Positions 7,004 to 15,319 of a stretch of DNA of 22,277 bases are shown here, piece by piece. The notes under the pieces were generated by a model that worked only from the letters and a program-made list of their open reading frames with translations, made no database searches and was not told the origin of the DNA. Numbering within the stretch: the stretch's first letter is position 1; every line of letters starts with the position of its first letter. Made by a program: the position numbers and the translations under genes. Source of the stretch: JBOGVZ01 sp050692985. Lineage in GTDB: Bacteria > Actinomycetota > UBA4738 > CALAEC01. Location of the stretch: the NCBI GenBank assembly GCA_050692985.1, contig JBOGVZ010000005.1, positions 1 through 22,277 on the forward strand. The letters are read 5' to 3'.

Positions 7004-8131
7004 CTATCGGGTGTCGATCTCGTCGTAATCGACGGCGATCGTCGCGCGTACGAGCTCTGCGATGACCTCGGGAGGCGGGAGGGTGTCCACCGGACCCCCT
7101 TCCACCCACACATGGAGACCCTGGACCGTCCACACCGCCCGTACGCCATCCGTGAACACGAGGACGCCCTCGACAGCTCGGTCCAGCCGATAGCCCTCGG
7201 AGGCGATGGCCTCGTCGAACGGTTGAGTGGGAAGCTCGTCGGCCTCGGTGGCCCAGATGTAGAAACCGTGGCCCTGGGCACCTCCTACGAGCGCGCTGCC
7301 CGTGTCCCCGGTCACTCGATACCCGGCGGATCGCAGCACCAGGCGCACCCACGCCGGCTCGGGGCAAGCCGGGTGGGACCAGGGTCCGACGTCCTCGGGG
7401 CAATCGTCCGGGACGGGGGCCGTGGCCTGGATGCTGTCCAGGGCCTTCACCACATCCGCCTCGAGCGACCGGGCCGCCTCCGGGCCGAAGGCCACCTGGA
7501 GCTGGAAGAAACGGCCCTCGTCGCGGAAGCGGAGCTGGTATTGAGGCACCTCCCCGTAGCAGGAGTACTCCGTGCCGTAGCGGAACTGGCTCAGGTCGAA
7601 GCTTCCCGGCCGGGGGACGAAGTCCTCGGGGTGGCCGGTGCCGTGGTACTCGATCAGCCAGAAGAACGCGCCGTCGGACGGCAGGTCGTCGAGGGCGTCG
7701 AACGGCGCGCACACCCCGCCCAGGGGGAACGCCCACGAGCCCACGGCGAACACGTTCTCGGGCTCGATCGGCTCGGTGGGGTCCTGGTGGAAGGTCCAGG
7801 CCGCCGGGATCGTGATGCGCAGCCCGTCGTCCAGGTCGGAGTGGGTGACGGTCCCGGCCGACCGCTCCGGCTGTTCGACCTCCATGGTCCCCGACGGGCG
7901 GCCATCGTCGCTTCCCCTGCCCAGGCCGGACAGGAGGGCCAGGGGGATGCCCACCCCGGCCAGCAGGAGTAGGGCGGCTACGGCGAGGGCCACCCACCTC
8001 GCGGGCGGGAGCCCCGGGCCCCGCCGCATCCGGCGTCGCCCGCCCACGGAGGGATCCCACCTTCCAGGGTCGAACCGCGGCCGGGCCCCCGACTCCTGCA
8101 GCGCATCCCTCACGATCCCGTCGACGTCCAT
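7004..8131 (-). CDS. Membrane protein encoded with an ECF sigma factor, probable anti-sigma or sensor protein
   Basis: 375 aa. Residues 1-45 are charged and cytoplasmic (MDVDGIVRDALQESGARPRF), residues 46-68 form one strong transmembrane segment (WVALAVAALLLLAGVGIPLALL), and about 300 residues lie outside. The start is 2 nt after the stop of the sigma-factor gene, the usual place for an anti-sigma factor. No HxxxCxxC zinc-finger motif is present in the cytoplasmic part, so it is not a standard ZAS anti-sigma. The outer part contains ITIPAAWTFHQDPTEP, a beta-rich pattern found in actinobacterial secreted or lipoprotein domains, and several Cys residues that could form disulfides. Anti-sigma function is inferred from position and topology only. 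Confidence 0.7.
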   Translation of the reverse strand: MDVDGIVRDALQESGARPRFDPGRWDPSVGGRRRMRRGPGLPPARWVALAVAALLLLAGVGIPLALLSGLGRGSDDGRPSGTMEVEQPERSAGTVTHSDLDDGLRITIPAAWTFHQDPTEPIEPENVFAVGSWAFPLGGVCAPFDALDDLPSDGAFFWLIEYHGTGHPEDFVPRPGSFDLSQFRYGTEYSCYGEVPQYQLRFRDEGRFFQLQVAFGPEAARSLEADVVKALDSIQATAPVPDDCPEDVGPWSHPACPEPAWVRLVLRSAGYRVTGDTGSALVGGAQGHGFYIWATEADELPTQPFDEAIASEGYRLDRAVEGVLVFTDGVRAVWTVQGLHVWVEGGPVDTLPPPEVIAELVRATIAVDYDEIDTR

Positions 8132-8133
8132 CC

Positions 8134-8733
8134 CTACGCCTCCTCCATGACCGGTCCCAGGGACTCCGCCAGCTTGGCCCGGGCCCTGGTGAGCCGAGAC
8201 TTCACCGTGCCCACCGGCACGCCCAGGGCCGTCCCGATCTCGCGCTCGGAGAGCTGGCAGTAGAAGCGCAACACGACCGTCTCCCGCATCCGTCGGGGCA
8301 GCCCGTGGACGGCCCGTTGGACCACGATCCGAAGGTCCGAGCGCTCATCCTCCCCGGGACCCGCCGCCGGCACCTCGGCCAGCTCGAGCAACGGGGCCAC
8401 GTGGCCCTCCCGGTGCCGACGCTGGCACAGGTTGACGGCGATGCCCGTGATCCAGGCGCGGAACAGGGCCGGCTCCCGAAGTCGCCGAAGGTCGCGCCAC
8501 CCGACCAGGAATGCCTCCTGGGCCACGTCCTGGGCCAGGTCGGCATCACCGAGGAGCAGGTACGCGGTGCGAGCCACCCCGTCTCGATGCCGGACATACA
8601 GGGTGTCGAACGAGCCGACCCGACCGACCCTGGCCTCGCGGACCAACGCTTGGTCGTCCGCGACCCCCTCCGCTCCATCGGCTGTCTCCTCCGTCCTCCG
8701 CCTCCATCCGTCCAGAGAGGTCCTCCCCATCAT
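8134..8733 (-). CDS. ECF (sigma-70 family, group 4) RNA polymerase sigma factor
   Basis: 199 aa with only regions 2 and 4. Region 2 runs from SFDTLYVRHRDGVARTAYLLLGD through DLAQDVAQEAFLVGWRDL (core binding) to FRAWITGIAVNLCQRRHRE. Region 4 is HGLPRRMRETVVLRFYCQLSEREIGTALGV followed by the helix-turn-helix VPVGTVKSRLTRARAKL, which reads the -35. It is a SigE-like ECF factor. The start is uncertain: two ATGs at 8733/8730 lack a good SD, and the conserved part begins about residue 40. It is co-transcribed with the membrane protein downstream. A possible autoregulatory promoter lies at 8775-8801. Confidence 0.93.
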   Translation of the reverse strand: MMGRTSLDGWRRRTEETADGAEGVADDQALVREARVGRVGSFDTLYVRHRDGVARTAYLLLGDADLAQDVAQEAFLVGWRDLRRLREPALFRAWITGIAVNLCQRRHREGHVAPLLELAEVPAAGPGEDERSDLRIVVQRAVHGLPRRMRETVVLRFYCQLSEREIGTALGVPVGTVKSRLTRARAKLAESLGPVMEEA

Positions 8734-8774
8734 CAGTTCAGTGCCATCTCCGGCCCCTGAGGTTCCATCATGAA

Positions 8775-8801
8775 GGACGTTCGGACGGGGTTCGCCGTTC
8801 C
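8775..8801 (-). promoter_or_regulatory. Candidate ECF-type, autoregulated promoter of the sigma-factor operon
   Basis: On the minus strand GGAAC (8797-8801) and CGTCC (8775-8779) are separated by 17 nt, close to the GGAAC/CGT pattern of many ECF promoters. Transcription would start about 35 nt before the sigma-factor ATG. ECF factors often transcribe their own gene, so the placement fits. The motif is short and could occur by chance. Confidence 0.35.
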
Positions 8802-8814
8802 GGGGGACGGAGGA

Positions 8815-8820
8815 TAGACT
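8815..8820 (+). promoter_or_regulatory. -10 element of argF, leaderless
   Basis: TAGACT is followed by exactly 6 nt and then the argF GTG, so the transcript would begin at or next to the start codon. GGAGG at 8809-8813 is 13 nt from the start, too far for a good SD and overlapped by the -10, which favours leaderless translation. Confidence 0.45.
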
Positions 8821-8826
8821 CGCGCC

Positions 8827-9747
8827 GTGGACCGGGACTTCCTGTCGATCGACGACCTGAGCCGCGAGGAGCTGCGGGCCGTGCTGGACCTGGCGACGGC
8901 GGTGAAGGCCTCACCGCGGGAGTTCGCCACGAAGCTGTCCGGGACGGCGGCGGCGCTCATCTTCGAGAAGCCCTCCACCCGGACCCGGGTGTCCTTCGAG
9001 GTGGCCGTGGCCTCCATGGGCGGGCACCCCCTGGCCCTGTCCGCCTCGGAGCTCCAGCTGGGGCGGGGGGAGACGATCGAGGACACCGGCCGGGTGCTGT
9101 CCAGGTACGTGGATGTCATCGTCCTTCGCACCTTCGGGCAGGAACGGCTGGAGGCCCTGGCCTCGGCTGCCACCGTCCCCGTGGTGAATGCCCTGTCGGA
9201 CTACGAGCACCCCTGCCAGATCCTGGCCGACCTCCTCACGGTCCTCGATCACAAGGGGGAGGCCTCGGGTAAGGTGCTCACCTACGTCGGTGACGGCAAC
9301 AACGTCACCCACTCGCTGCTGCTCGGCGGGGCCATGCTGGGGATGCAGGTCCGGGTGGCCACCCCGGCCGGCTACGAGCCCATCCCCCAGGTCGTGCAGC
9401 GCGCCGAGGAGATCGCCGCCGAGACGGGGGGTGGGGTCGAGGTGGGGAACGAGCCGGACAAGGCGGCCGAGGGAGCGGACGTGATCTACACCGACGTGTG
9501 GGCCTCGATGGGGCAGGAGGCCGAGCACCGGGAGCGGGTCCTGGTGTTCACGCCCTTCCGGGTGACCCGGGACCTGGTGTCGAGGGCGGCCCCCGACGCC
9601 ATCGTCATGCATTGCCTCCCGGCCCACCGCGGCGAGGAGATCACCGACGACGTCATCGACGGGCCCCAGTCGGTGGTGTGGGACCAGGCCGAGAACCGCC
9701 TGCATGCCCAGAAGGCCCTCCTGCTCTGGCTCCTGGGGGCGGCGTAG
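8827..9747 (+). CDS. argF: Ornithine carbamoyltransferase
   Basis: Converts ornithine and carbamoyl phosphate to citrulline in arginine synthesis. 306 aa, a normal length. The carbamoyl-phosphate loop is STRTR (50-54), and HPCQ (128-131) completes that site. DVWASMGQE (223-231) contains the ornithine-specific SMG loop that separates it from aspartate carbamoyltransferase. HCLPAHRGEE (262-271) carries the catalytic cysteine. GTG start, probably leaderless. No other arg gene lies near it, although in related actinobacteria this interval usually holds an argCJBD-F-R-G-H cluster. The next gene starts 11 nt after the stop. Confidence 0.97.
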   Translation: MDRDFLSIDDLSREELRAVLDLATAVKASPREFATKLSGTAAALIFEKPSTRTRVSFEVAVASMGGHPLALSASELQLGRGETIEDTGRVLSRYVDVIVLRTFGQERLEALASAATVPVVNALSDYEHPCQILADLLTVLDHKGEASGKVLTYVGDGNNVTHSLLLGGAMLGMQVRVATPAGYEPIPQVVQRAEEIAAETGGGVEVGNEPDKAAEGADVIYTDVWASMGQEAEHRERVLVFTPFRVTRDLVSRAAPDAIVMHCLPAHRGEEITDDVIDGPQSVVWDQAENRLHAQKALLLWLLGAA

Positions 9748-9758
9748 CGGGAGGGGCC

Positions 9759-10715
9759 GTGCGGATCGCCATCGTCGGTCCCGGCGGTGCGGGCGGGTAC
9801 CTCGGCGCCCGGCTCGCCGAGGGAGGCGGGGACGTCGTGTTCATCGCCCGGGGGGAGCACCTCCGGGCCATCCGGGATGGCGGGCTCCGCCTGGAGAGCA
9901 TCGACGGGGACGTTCACGTCCGCCCGGCCACCGCCACCGACGACCCCGCGGAGGTCGGCGTCGTCGACGCGGCCGTGGTGGCCACCAAGACCTGGCAGCT
10001 CCGGGCGGCGGCGGAGTCCATGCGCCCCATGGTCGGGCCGGGGACGGCCGTGGTCCCGGTGCTCAACGGGGTGGAGGCCCCGGGGGTTCTGGCGGAGGCC
10101 CTGGGCCCGGAGGCCGTGCTGGGGGGCCTGTGCGGGATGCAGGCGTTCATCGCCGCCCCGGGGGTGATCCGCCACGTGGGGGCCGCCCCGTGGGTGGCCT
10201 TCGGCGAGCTCGATGGGTCGGCGTCGGAGCGGGTCCGCCGGCTGGAGGAGGCCTTCCGCCGGTGCCGGGCGCTGAAGGTCGCCGTCCCCCCGGACATCGG
10301 CGTGGCCATGTGGGAGAAGTTCATCTTCATCGCCTCCTCGGGGGGCGTGGGAGCGGTGACCCGAGCCCCGTTCGGGGCGTTCCGGGCCGTTCCCCGGGCC
10401 CGGGCGCTGCTGGAAGCGGCCATGCGAGAGGCCTGGGCGGTGGGCCGGGCCCGGGGCGTGGACCTCCCCGAGGGCGCCGTGGCCCGGGCCCTGGCCATGG
10501 TGGACGGCTTCGAGGCGCACGTCACCTCGTCGATGCAGCGCGACATCATGGCCGGGCGTCGTTCGGAGCTGGAGGAGTGGACCGGGGCCGTGGTCCGGCT
10601 GGGGAAGGAGGCCGGCGTGGAAACCCCCGTCCACGCCTTCATCTACGGGGCGCTCCTGCCCCAGGAGCTGCGGGCCCGGGGCGAGCTGGAGTTCGCCGAG
10701 CCGCCCCCCGGCTAG
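9759..10715 (+). CDS. panE: 2-dehydropantoate 2-reductase family protein (ketopantoate reductase)
   Basis: 318 aa from GTG 9759, with GGAGGGG 2-8 nt upstream. An N-terminal Rossmann fold begins RIAIVGPGGAGGYLGARL (NADPH site GxGGxGG), followed by VVATKTWQL and VVPVLNGVEAPGVL. The all-alpha C-domain has MWEKFIFIAS, where this Lys is the catalytic residue in the PanE family, and SSMQRDIMAGRRSELEE, a pantoate-binding signature. The reaction is NADPH-dependent reduction of 2-dehydropantoate to pantoate for coenzyme A. Some proteins of this family act on other 2-oxo acids, so the substrate is likely but not certain. It probably shares a transcript with argF, although the two pathways are unrelated. 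Confidence 0.88.
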   Translation: MRIAIVGPGGAGGYLGARLAEGGGDVVFIARGEHLRAIRDGGLRLESIDGDVHVRPATATDDPAEVGVVDAAVVATKTWQLRAAAESMRPMVGPGTAVVPVLNGVEAPGVLAEALGPEAVLGGLCGMQAFIAAPGVIRHVGAAPWVAFGELDGSASERVRRLEEAFRRCRALKVAVPPDIGVAMWEKFIFIASSGGVGAVTRAPFGAFRAVPRARALLEAAMREAWAVGRARGVDLPEGAVARALAMVDGFEAHVTSSMQRDIMAGRRSELEEWTGAVVRLGKEAGVETPVHAFIYGALLPQELRARGELEFAEPPPG

Positions 10716-10750
10716 AGGCCGCGGCCGGTTCGGGGGCTGGGGGCCCCGCG

Positions 10751-10756
10751 TACACT
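10751..10756 (+). promoter_or_regulatory. -10 element of polX-mpg, leaderless
   Basis: TACACT is followed by 6 nt and then the polX ATG, which puts the predicted transcription start on the A of the ATG. There is no SD in the short upstream region. It is the clearest leaderless arrangement in the window. Confidence 0.5.
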
Positions 10757-10762
10757 TGACCG

Positions 10763-12490
10763 ATGCCCCGCCCGAACGACGAGGTGCAGGAGCTCCTCCA
10801 GGAGTACGCCGACCTGATCTCGATCTCCGGCGGAGACCCCTTCAAGGCCCGGGCCTACGAGAAGGCCGCGCGGTCGGTGGGCGGCTTCCACAAGGACATC
10901 GAGGGGCTCGACCTCAAGGGCCTGTGTGCCATCGACAACGTGGGGAAGTCGATCGCGGAGAAGGTCCTGGAGTACCTTCGCACGGGGGCCATCCAGGCGC
11001 TGGAGGAGCTGCGGGCCGACGTGCCCGAGGGCGTCCGGGCCCTGATGGGCATCCCCACGATCGGACCGAAGAAGGCGTTCAAGCTCTACGACGAGCTCCA
11101 CATCGCCTCCCCGGAGGAGCTCCTGGACTCCCTCCACGAGCAGCGGATCCGTGAGCTGCCGGGGTTCGGGCCCAAGACCGAGGAGAACCTGTTGCGGGGC
11201 ATCCAGCTCATGCAGCAGTCGGGGGAGCGGATCCAGCTCGGCGTGGCCACCGACCTGGCCGAGGAGATGCTCGGCAGGCTGCGCTCGCTCAAGGCGGTCC
11301 GCCGCTGCGCCTACGCCGGCTCGCTCCGGCGGATGCAGGAGACCATCGGCGACATCGATCTCCTGGTGGCCTCGGAGCGGCCGGAGGCCGTGATGGAGGC
11401 GTTCACCCAGATGGCGTACGTGGACCGAGTGCTGGCCCGGGGGGAGACGAAGTCCTCGGTCCTGACCACGAAGGGCCTCCAGGTGGACCTGCGGGTGGTG
11501 GAGCCGGCGGTGTGGGGAGCGGCCCTCCAGTACTTCACGGGGTCGAAGGCCCACAACGTCCGCATCCGGGAGATGGCGGTCCGCAAGGGGCTGAAGCTGT
11601 CGGAGTACGGGCTGTTCCGGGCCAGGTCGGGAAAGCTGATCGTGGCCGAGACCGAGGAGGAGGTGTACGAGCACCTGGGGCTGCCGTGGATCCGGCCCAC
11701 GCTGCGGGAGGATCGCGGCGAGGTGCAGGCGGCCCTGGAGGGAACGCTCCCGCGCCTGGTGGAGGAGCGCGACATCCGGGGGGACCTCCACACCCACACC
11801 AACCTCACCGATGGGCTGGCCCCCCTGGAGGAGATGATCGAGGCCGCCCGGGCGCGCAAGCTCGCCTACTACGCGGTCACCGACCACGCCGAGCTGCTGT
11901 ACATGCAGCGGATGACCAGGGAGAAGGTGCTGGCCCAGCGGAAGCGCATCCGAGCCCTGGAGGGGAAGGGCGACATGGCCATCCTCCACGGCTCGGAGCT
12001 CAACATCCAGCCCGACGGCTCGCTGGACTGGGACGACGAGTTCCTGGCCGGGTTCGACATCCTGGTGGCTTCGGTGCATTCCCACTTCAACCAGTCGAAG
12101 GACGACATGACCCGGCGGATCGTGCGGGCCATGGAGCACCCGTACGTCAACGTGATCGGGCACCCCACCGCCCGCATGCTGGGACGGCGCCCGGGGATCG
12201 AATACGACCTCGATGCGGTGTTCGCCGCCGCCGCCCGGACCGGCACGGCCCTGGAGATCAACTCGTTCCCGGACCGGTTGGACCTCCGGGACGAGCACAT
12301 CGCCTGGGCCCGGCAGCATGGTGTCCGGTTCGCCGTGGACACCGACTCCCACTCGCCGGTCCACCTGCCGAACATGCGCTTCGGCGTGGGCACCGCGCAA
12401 CGAGGATGGGTGACGAAGGCCGAGGTGATCAACACCTACCCCCTGAAGAAGCTGCGGACGTTCCTGGCCAAGGGCCGGCCCGCCCGGTGA
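10763..12490 (+). CDS. polX: Bacterial family X DNA polymerase with PHP nuclease domain
   Basis: 575 aa, typical for bacterial PolX. Two helix-hairpin-helix segments (about 52-68 IDNVGKSIAEKV and 95-107 MGIPTIGPKKAFK) and a third at LPGFGPKTEENLL bind DNA. The polymerase palm has the GS motif (186-187), GDIDLL with metal ligands D197 and D199, and D242 in LQVDLRVV. From about 340 the PHP domain begins DLHTHTNLTDG (H343, H345) and continues with VTDHAEL, LHGSELNI, VHSHFNQSK, VIGHPTARM and DTDSHSP. In related bacteria PHP gives 3'-5' exonuclease and AP-endonuclease activities. Together they suit gap filling in base-excision repair. The stop overlaps the mpg start by 4 nt (GTGA). Confidence 0.95.
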   Translation: MPRPNDEVQELLQEYADLISISGGDPFKARAYEKAARSVGGFHKDIEGLDLKGLCAIDNVGKSIAEKVLEYLRTGAIQALEELRADVPEGVRALMGIPTIGPKKAFKLYDELHIASPEELLDSLHEQRIRELPGFGPKTEENLLRGIQLMQQSGERIQLGVATDLAEEMLGRLRSLKAVRRCAYAGSLRRMQETIGDIDLLVASERPEAVMEAFTQMAYVDRVLARGETKSSVLTTKGLQVDLRVVEPAVWGAALQYFTGSKAHNVRIREMAVRKGLKLSEYGLFRARSGKLIVAETEEEVYEHLGLPWIRPTLREDRGEVQAALEGTLPRLVEERDIRGDLHTHTNLTDGLAPLEEMIEAARARKLAYYAVTDHAELLYMQRMTREKVLAQRKRIRALEGKGDMAILHGSELNIQPDGSLDWDDEFLAGFDILVASVHSHFNQSKDDMTRRIVRAMEHPYVNVIGHPTARMLGRRPGIEYDLDAVFAAAARTGTALEINSFPDRLDLRDEHIAWARQHGVRFAVDTDSHSPVHLPNMRFGVGTAQRGWVTKAEVINTYPLKKLRTFLAKGRPAR

Positions 12491-13077
12491 AGGACCGGCT
12501 GCCACGCCGCTTCTATGCCCGGGACCCGCTGACGGTGGCCCGGGACCTGCTGGGGCGGGTGCTGGTTCACCGGATCGGGGGACGGATCCTGGCGGGGCGC
12601 ATCGTGGAGGCCGAGGCGTACGGGCCCCAGGACCCGGCCAGCCACGCGTTCCGGGGGCCCACCCGGCGCAACGCCTCCATGTTCGGCCCGCCCGGCCACG
12701 CCTACGTGTACGTCTCCCATGGGATCCACCACTGCCTGAACGCCACCACGGGCGCGGGGAGCGCGGTGCTGATCCGGGCCCTGCAACCGCTGGAAGGGAT
12801 CGGGGAGATGGCCCGGCGGCGCGGGCAGGAGGATCTCAGGCTGCTGTGCGCGGGCCCGGGACGGCTGTGCCAGGCCCTGGGGATCACGGTGGCCGAGGAT
12901 GGCGCCGACCTGACGAACACCGGCGGGATGTGGATCGCCCCGGGGGATCGGGCCCCACAGGCGGTGGCTACGCCTCGGATCGGCGTGACCCTGGCGGCAG
13001 ACGTGCCGTGGCGCTTCGTGGTTCCCGGGAGCCCCTTCCTGTCCCGACCGGTCAGCCGGACGCCACGACGAGCGTGA
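12487..13077 (+). CDS. mpg: DNA-3-methyladenine glycosylase (AAG/MPG family)
   Basis: 196 aa from GTG 12487. It has RFYARDPLTVARDLLGRVLV at the start, then GRIVEAEAYGPQDPASHA (E41 is the expected general base), RGPTRRNASMFGPPGHAYVY and SHGIHHCLN, the conserved strip that flips and reads alkylated or deaminated purines. CAGPGRLCQALGI and IGVTLAADVPWRF follow. This is the bacterial length and domain order. It removes 3-methyladenine, hypoxanthine and similar bases. Coupling with polX suggests a two-gene base-excision-repair unit. Its last 26 nt overlap the end of the convergent penicillin-binding protein gene. Confidence 0.96.
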   Translation: MKDRLPRRFYARDPLTVARDLLGRVLVHRIGGRILAGRIVEAEAYGPQDPASHAFRGPTRRNASMFGPPGHAYVYVSHGIHHCLNATTGAGSAVLIRALQPLEGIGEMARRRGQEDLRLLCAGPGRLCQALGITVAEDGADLTNTGGMWIAPGDRAPQAVATPRIGVTLAADVPWRFVVPGSPFLSRPVSRTPRRA

Positions 13078-15277
13078 CGGTGGTTCCCCGGGGCGCGCTG
13101 GTCCCCGGCGGCGGCGATTGGCTGAGGACGGTGCCGGTCGGGTAGCTGTCGTTCTGCTGCACGGTCTGGGCCACCGAGAATCCCGCGCTCCTCAGCACGG
13201 CGTAGGCGGCGCTGGCGGTCATGCCCACCACCGAGGGGACCGTTCCCGTGGAGGGGATGGGCTCCTCGTCATCGCAGTCCGGCGGGAGGTTCTCGGGCTC
13301 GAAGGTCTGATGGTCGATGGCCCCCACCGCCTCCGTGCCCGGGGTCAGCACGCAGCCCCTGGCGGTGTCGATCGGCAGGGTGATGGTCGCCCCCACGGGC
13401 CGCTTGAAGTCCCGCACGGCCATCTCGAGGGTGACCTGGGCCATGAAGGCGTGCCAGATCTGGGCGGGGAACGAGCCGCCCGTGATGTTCCCGATCCGGG
13501 TCCCCGTCATCGACACCTGTCCCTGCGGCCACCCCACCCACACCGCCGCCGAGAGCTGGGGGATGAACCCGGCGAACCACGCGTCCCGCCACTCCTGGGC
13601 CGTCCCGGTCTTCCCCGCCTGGGGCCTCCCGATGTTCGCGGCCGTGCCCGTGCCGTACAGCACGGCCTTGCGGAGGATCTGGGTGGTCACCCAGGCCACG
13701 CCGGCGTTGATCACCTGCTCCCGCTTCACCTTGGGCTTGTAGAGGGTGTCCCCATCCGAGTCGGTGATGAGCTTGATGGCCATCGTCCGGGCATGCTTCC
13801 CGTTGCGAGCCAGCGTCCCGTAGGCGGAGGCCATCTCCAGCGTGTTGACCTCGCTCGTCCCCAACACCGACGAGCAGTAGGGATTGACCTTGCTGCGGAT
13901 CCCCATCCGGCGGGCCACCTCGGCGGAATTCGCCGGTCCGACGTCACGGATGATCTGGGCGTAGGCCACGTTCACGCTGGAGACCGTGGCCTGCTCGATC
14001 GTCAGGGTGCCCTGGGCCGACCCGTCGTAGTTGCGCACGCCCCAGGGTTCCTCCGGGGTCCCGCACGGGGGGTCCGACAGGGAGAGGGTCCCCGGCACCT
14101 GATACGTCTTCGTCGGGGGGAACCCCTCCTCCAGGGCGGCCACCAATGTGAACGTCTTGAACGCCGATCCGGCCTGGCGCCCCGTGGACCCACCGGTGGC
14201 CAGGTTGACCTTGGCGTAGCGATCCTCCCTGCGGGGGACCCAGTACTCCCGGCCGCCGACCATGGCCTTGATGTGGCCGTTCCGCGGGTCGAGGACGGTC
14301 ATGGCGCCGTACGGATCCTCGGGCTGGGACAGCACGCCGTTCACGGCGGCCTCGGCGGCCTTCTGCATGTCGAGGTCGATCGTGGTGTAGATGCGCAGCC
14401 CGCCCTTGAACAGGAGGTCGTACCGCTCCTCGTAGGTCTCGCCGAAGCGCTTGCTGGAGAGGATCTCGTGCTTGACGTAGTTCACGAAGTACGCGGCCGG
14501 GTACCTGGTCCGGCCCAGCGCGGGATCGACGCCCAGCGGCGCGGACGCGGCTCGCTCGTGCCGGCGCGCTCCGATCATGTCCAGGCCGAGCATCCGGTCG
14601 AGGACGACGTTCCTCCTGGCCTTGGCCCGCTTCGGGTGGCGGATCGGGTCGTACTGTCCGGGGGCGGCGATTAGCCCGGCCAGGGTGGCCGCCTGAGCGA
14701 GGTTGAGGTCGGCGGCCTTCACCGAGTAGTACGTGCGGGCCGCCCGCTGGATGCCGTACGCCCCCTTGCCGAAGTACACGGTGTTGAGGTACCGCTCCAG
14801 GATCTGCTCCTTGGACAGCTCGTCCTCGAGCTGCCAGGCCAGGGCGGCCTCGTTGATCTTGCGCTCCAGTGACTGCTCCGAGCCGACCAGGCGGTTCTTG
14901 ACGTACTGCTGGGTGATCGTGGAGCCGCCCTCGACGATCCGTCCCTCGGTGGCGTTCGCGTAGGCGGCCCTGAGCATGGCCTTGAGGTCGATGCCGCGGT
15001 GGAACCAGAAGCGCTGGTCCTCGATGGCCACGACCGCGTTCTGGACCCGCTCGGGCATGCGGTCGATCGGCACCACCACGCGGTCCTCCTCCGCGTGCAG
15101 GGTGGTGATGAGCCGCCCCTTGGCGTCGTAGATCTTGGAGGTCTGGGCCAGCGGGGGGACGTCCTGCTCAACGTCTTGGAGGTCTGGGAGGGCCCCGCAG
15201 GCCGTCCCCACCACGCACAGGGCGATGAGCATCCCCACGGGTCGGAGGATCCGGGGCAGGGAAGAGGGAGGGCTCAT
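13052..15277 (-). CDS. Bifunctional penicillin-binding protein (transglycosylase/transpeptidase) with one PASTA domain
   Basis: 741 aa class A PBP that polymerises and cross-links peptidoglycan outside the membrane. A hydrophobic N-terminus (residues 9-26) ends VVGTAC, which fits a lipobox at Cys27. The GT51 domain (about 55-230) has EDQRFWFHRGID (catalytic E86), EGGSTITQQ and RKINEAALAWQLE. The transpeptidase has SAFK (S371, K374), SVN (434-436) and KTGTA (556-560), a complete active site. One PASTA domain closes the protein (about 677-741, VPSVVGMTASAAYAVL), as in many Gram-positive PBPs. The ATG at 15277 was chosen because the signal-like segment follows directly and a TACACT -10 precedes it. 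It is divergent from tyrS. Confidence 0.95.
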   Translation of the reverse strand: MSPPSSLPRILRPVGMLIALCVVGTACGALPDLQDVEQDVPPLAQTSKIYDAKGRLITTLHAEEDRVVVPIDRMPERVQNAVVAIEDQRFWFHRGIDLKAMLRAAYANATEGRIVEGGSTITQQYVKNRLVGSEQSLERKINEAALAWQLEDELSKEQILERYLNTVYFGKGAYGIQRAARTYYSVKAADLNLAQAATLAGLIAAPGQYDPIRHPKRAKARRNVVLDRMLGLDMIGARRHERAASAPLGVDPALGRTRYPAAYFVNYVKHEILSSKRFGETYEERYDLLFKGGLRIYTTIDLDMQKAAEAAVNGVLSQPEDPYGAMTVLDPRNGHIKAMVGGREYWVPRREDRYAKVNLATGGSTGRQAGSAFKTFTLVAALEEGFPPTKTYQVPGTLSLSDPPCGTPEEPWGVRNYDGSAQGTLTIEQATVSSVNVAYAQIIRDVGPANSAEVARRMGIRSKVNPYCSSVLGTSEVNTLEMASAYGTLARNGKHARTMAIKLITDSDGDTLYKPKVKREQVINAGVAWVTTQILRKAVLYGTGTAANIGRPQAGKTGTAQEWRDAWFAGFIPQLSAAVWVGWPQGQVSMTGTRIGNITGGSFPAQIWHAFMAQVTLEMAVRDFKRPVGATITLPIDTARGCVLTPGTEAVGAIDHQTFEPENLPPDCDDEEPIPSTGTVPSVVGMTASAAYAVLRSAGFSVAQTVQQNDSYPTGTVLSQSPPPGTSAPRGTTVTLVVASG

Positions 15278-15287
15278 TCCGGGACCA

Positions 15288-15293
15288 AGTGTA
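15288..15293 (-). promoter_or_regulatory. -10 element of the penicillin-binding protein gene
   Basis: On the minus strand TACACT lies 10 nt before the ATG, predicting a leader of only about 3-4 nt. It shares the 57-nt divergent intergenic region with the tyrS promoter. No -35 was recognised. Confidence 0.4.
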
Positions 15294-15319
15294 CCCTCGG
15301 TTTCGCGTTTACTCTTTGT

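Noticed and set aside
6997..7013. Hairpin CACCCG/CGGGTG between pheT and the membrane protein gene as a terminator
   Set aside because: The stem is only 6 bp, overlaps the minus-strand stop codon and has no U-run on either strand.
13118..14674. Plus-strand open frame of 518 codons opposite the penicillin-binding protein
   Set aside because: The minus-strand protein has full catalytic motifs across the whole interval; the plus frame is low-complexity shadow.
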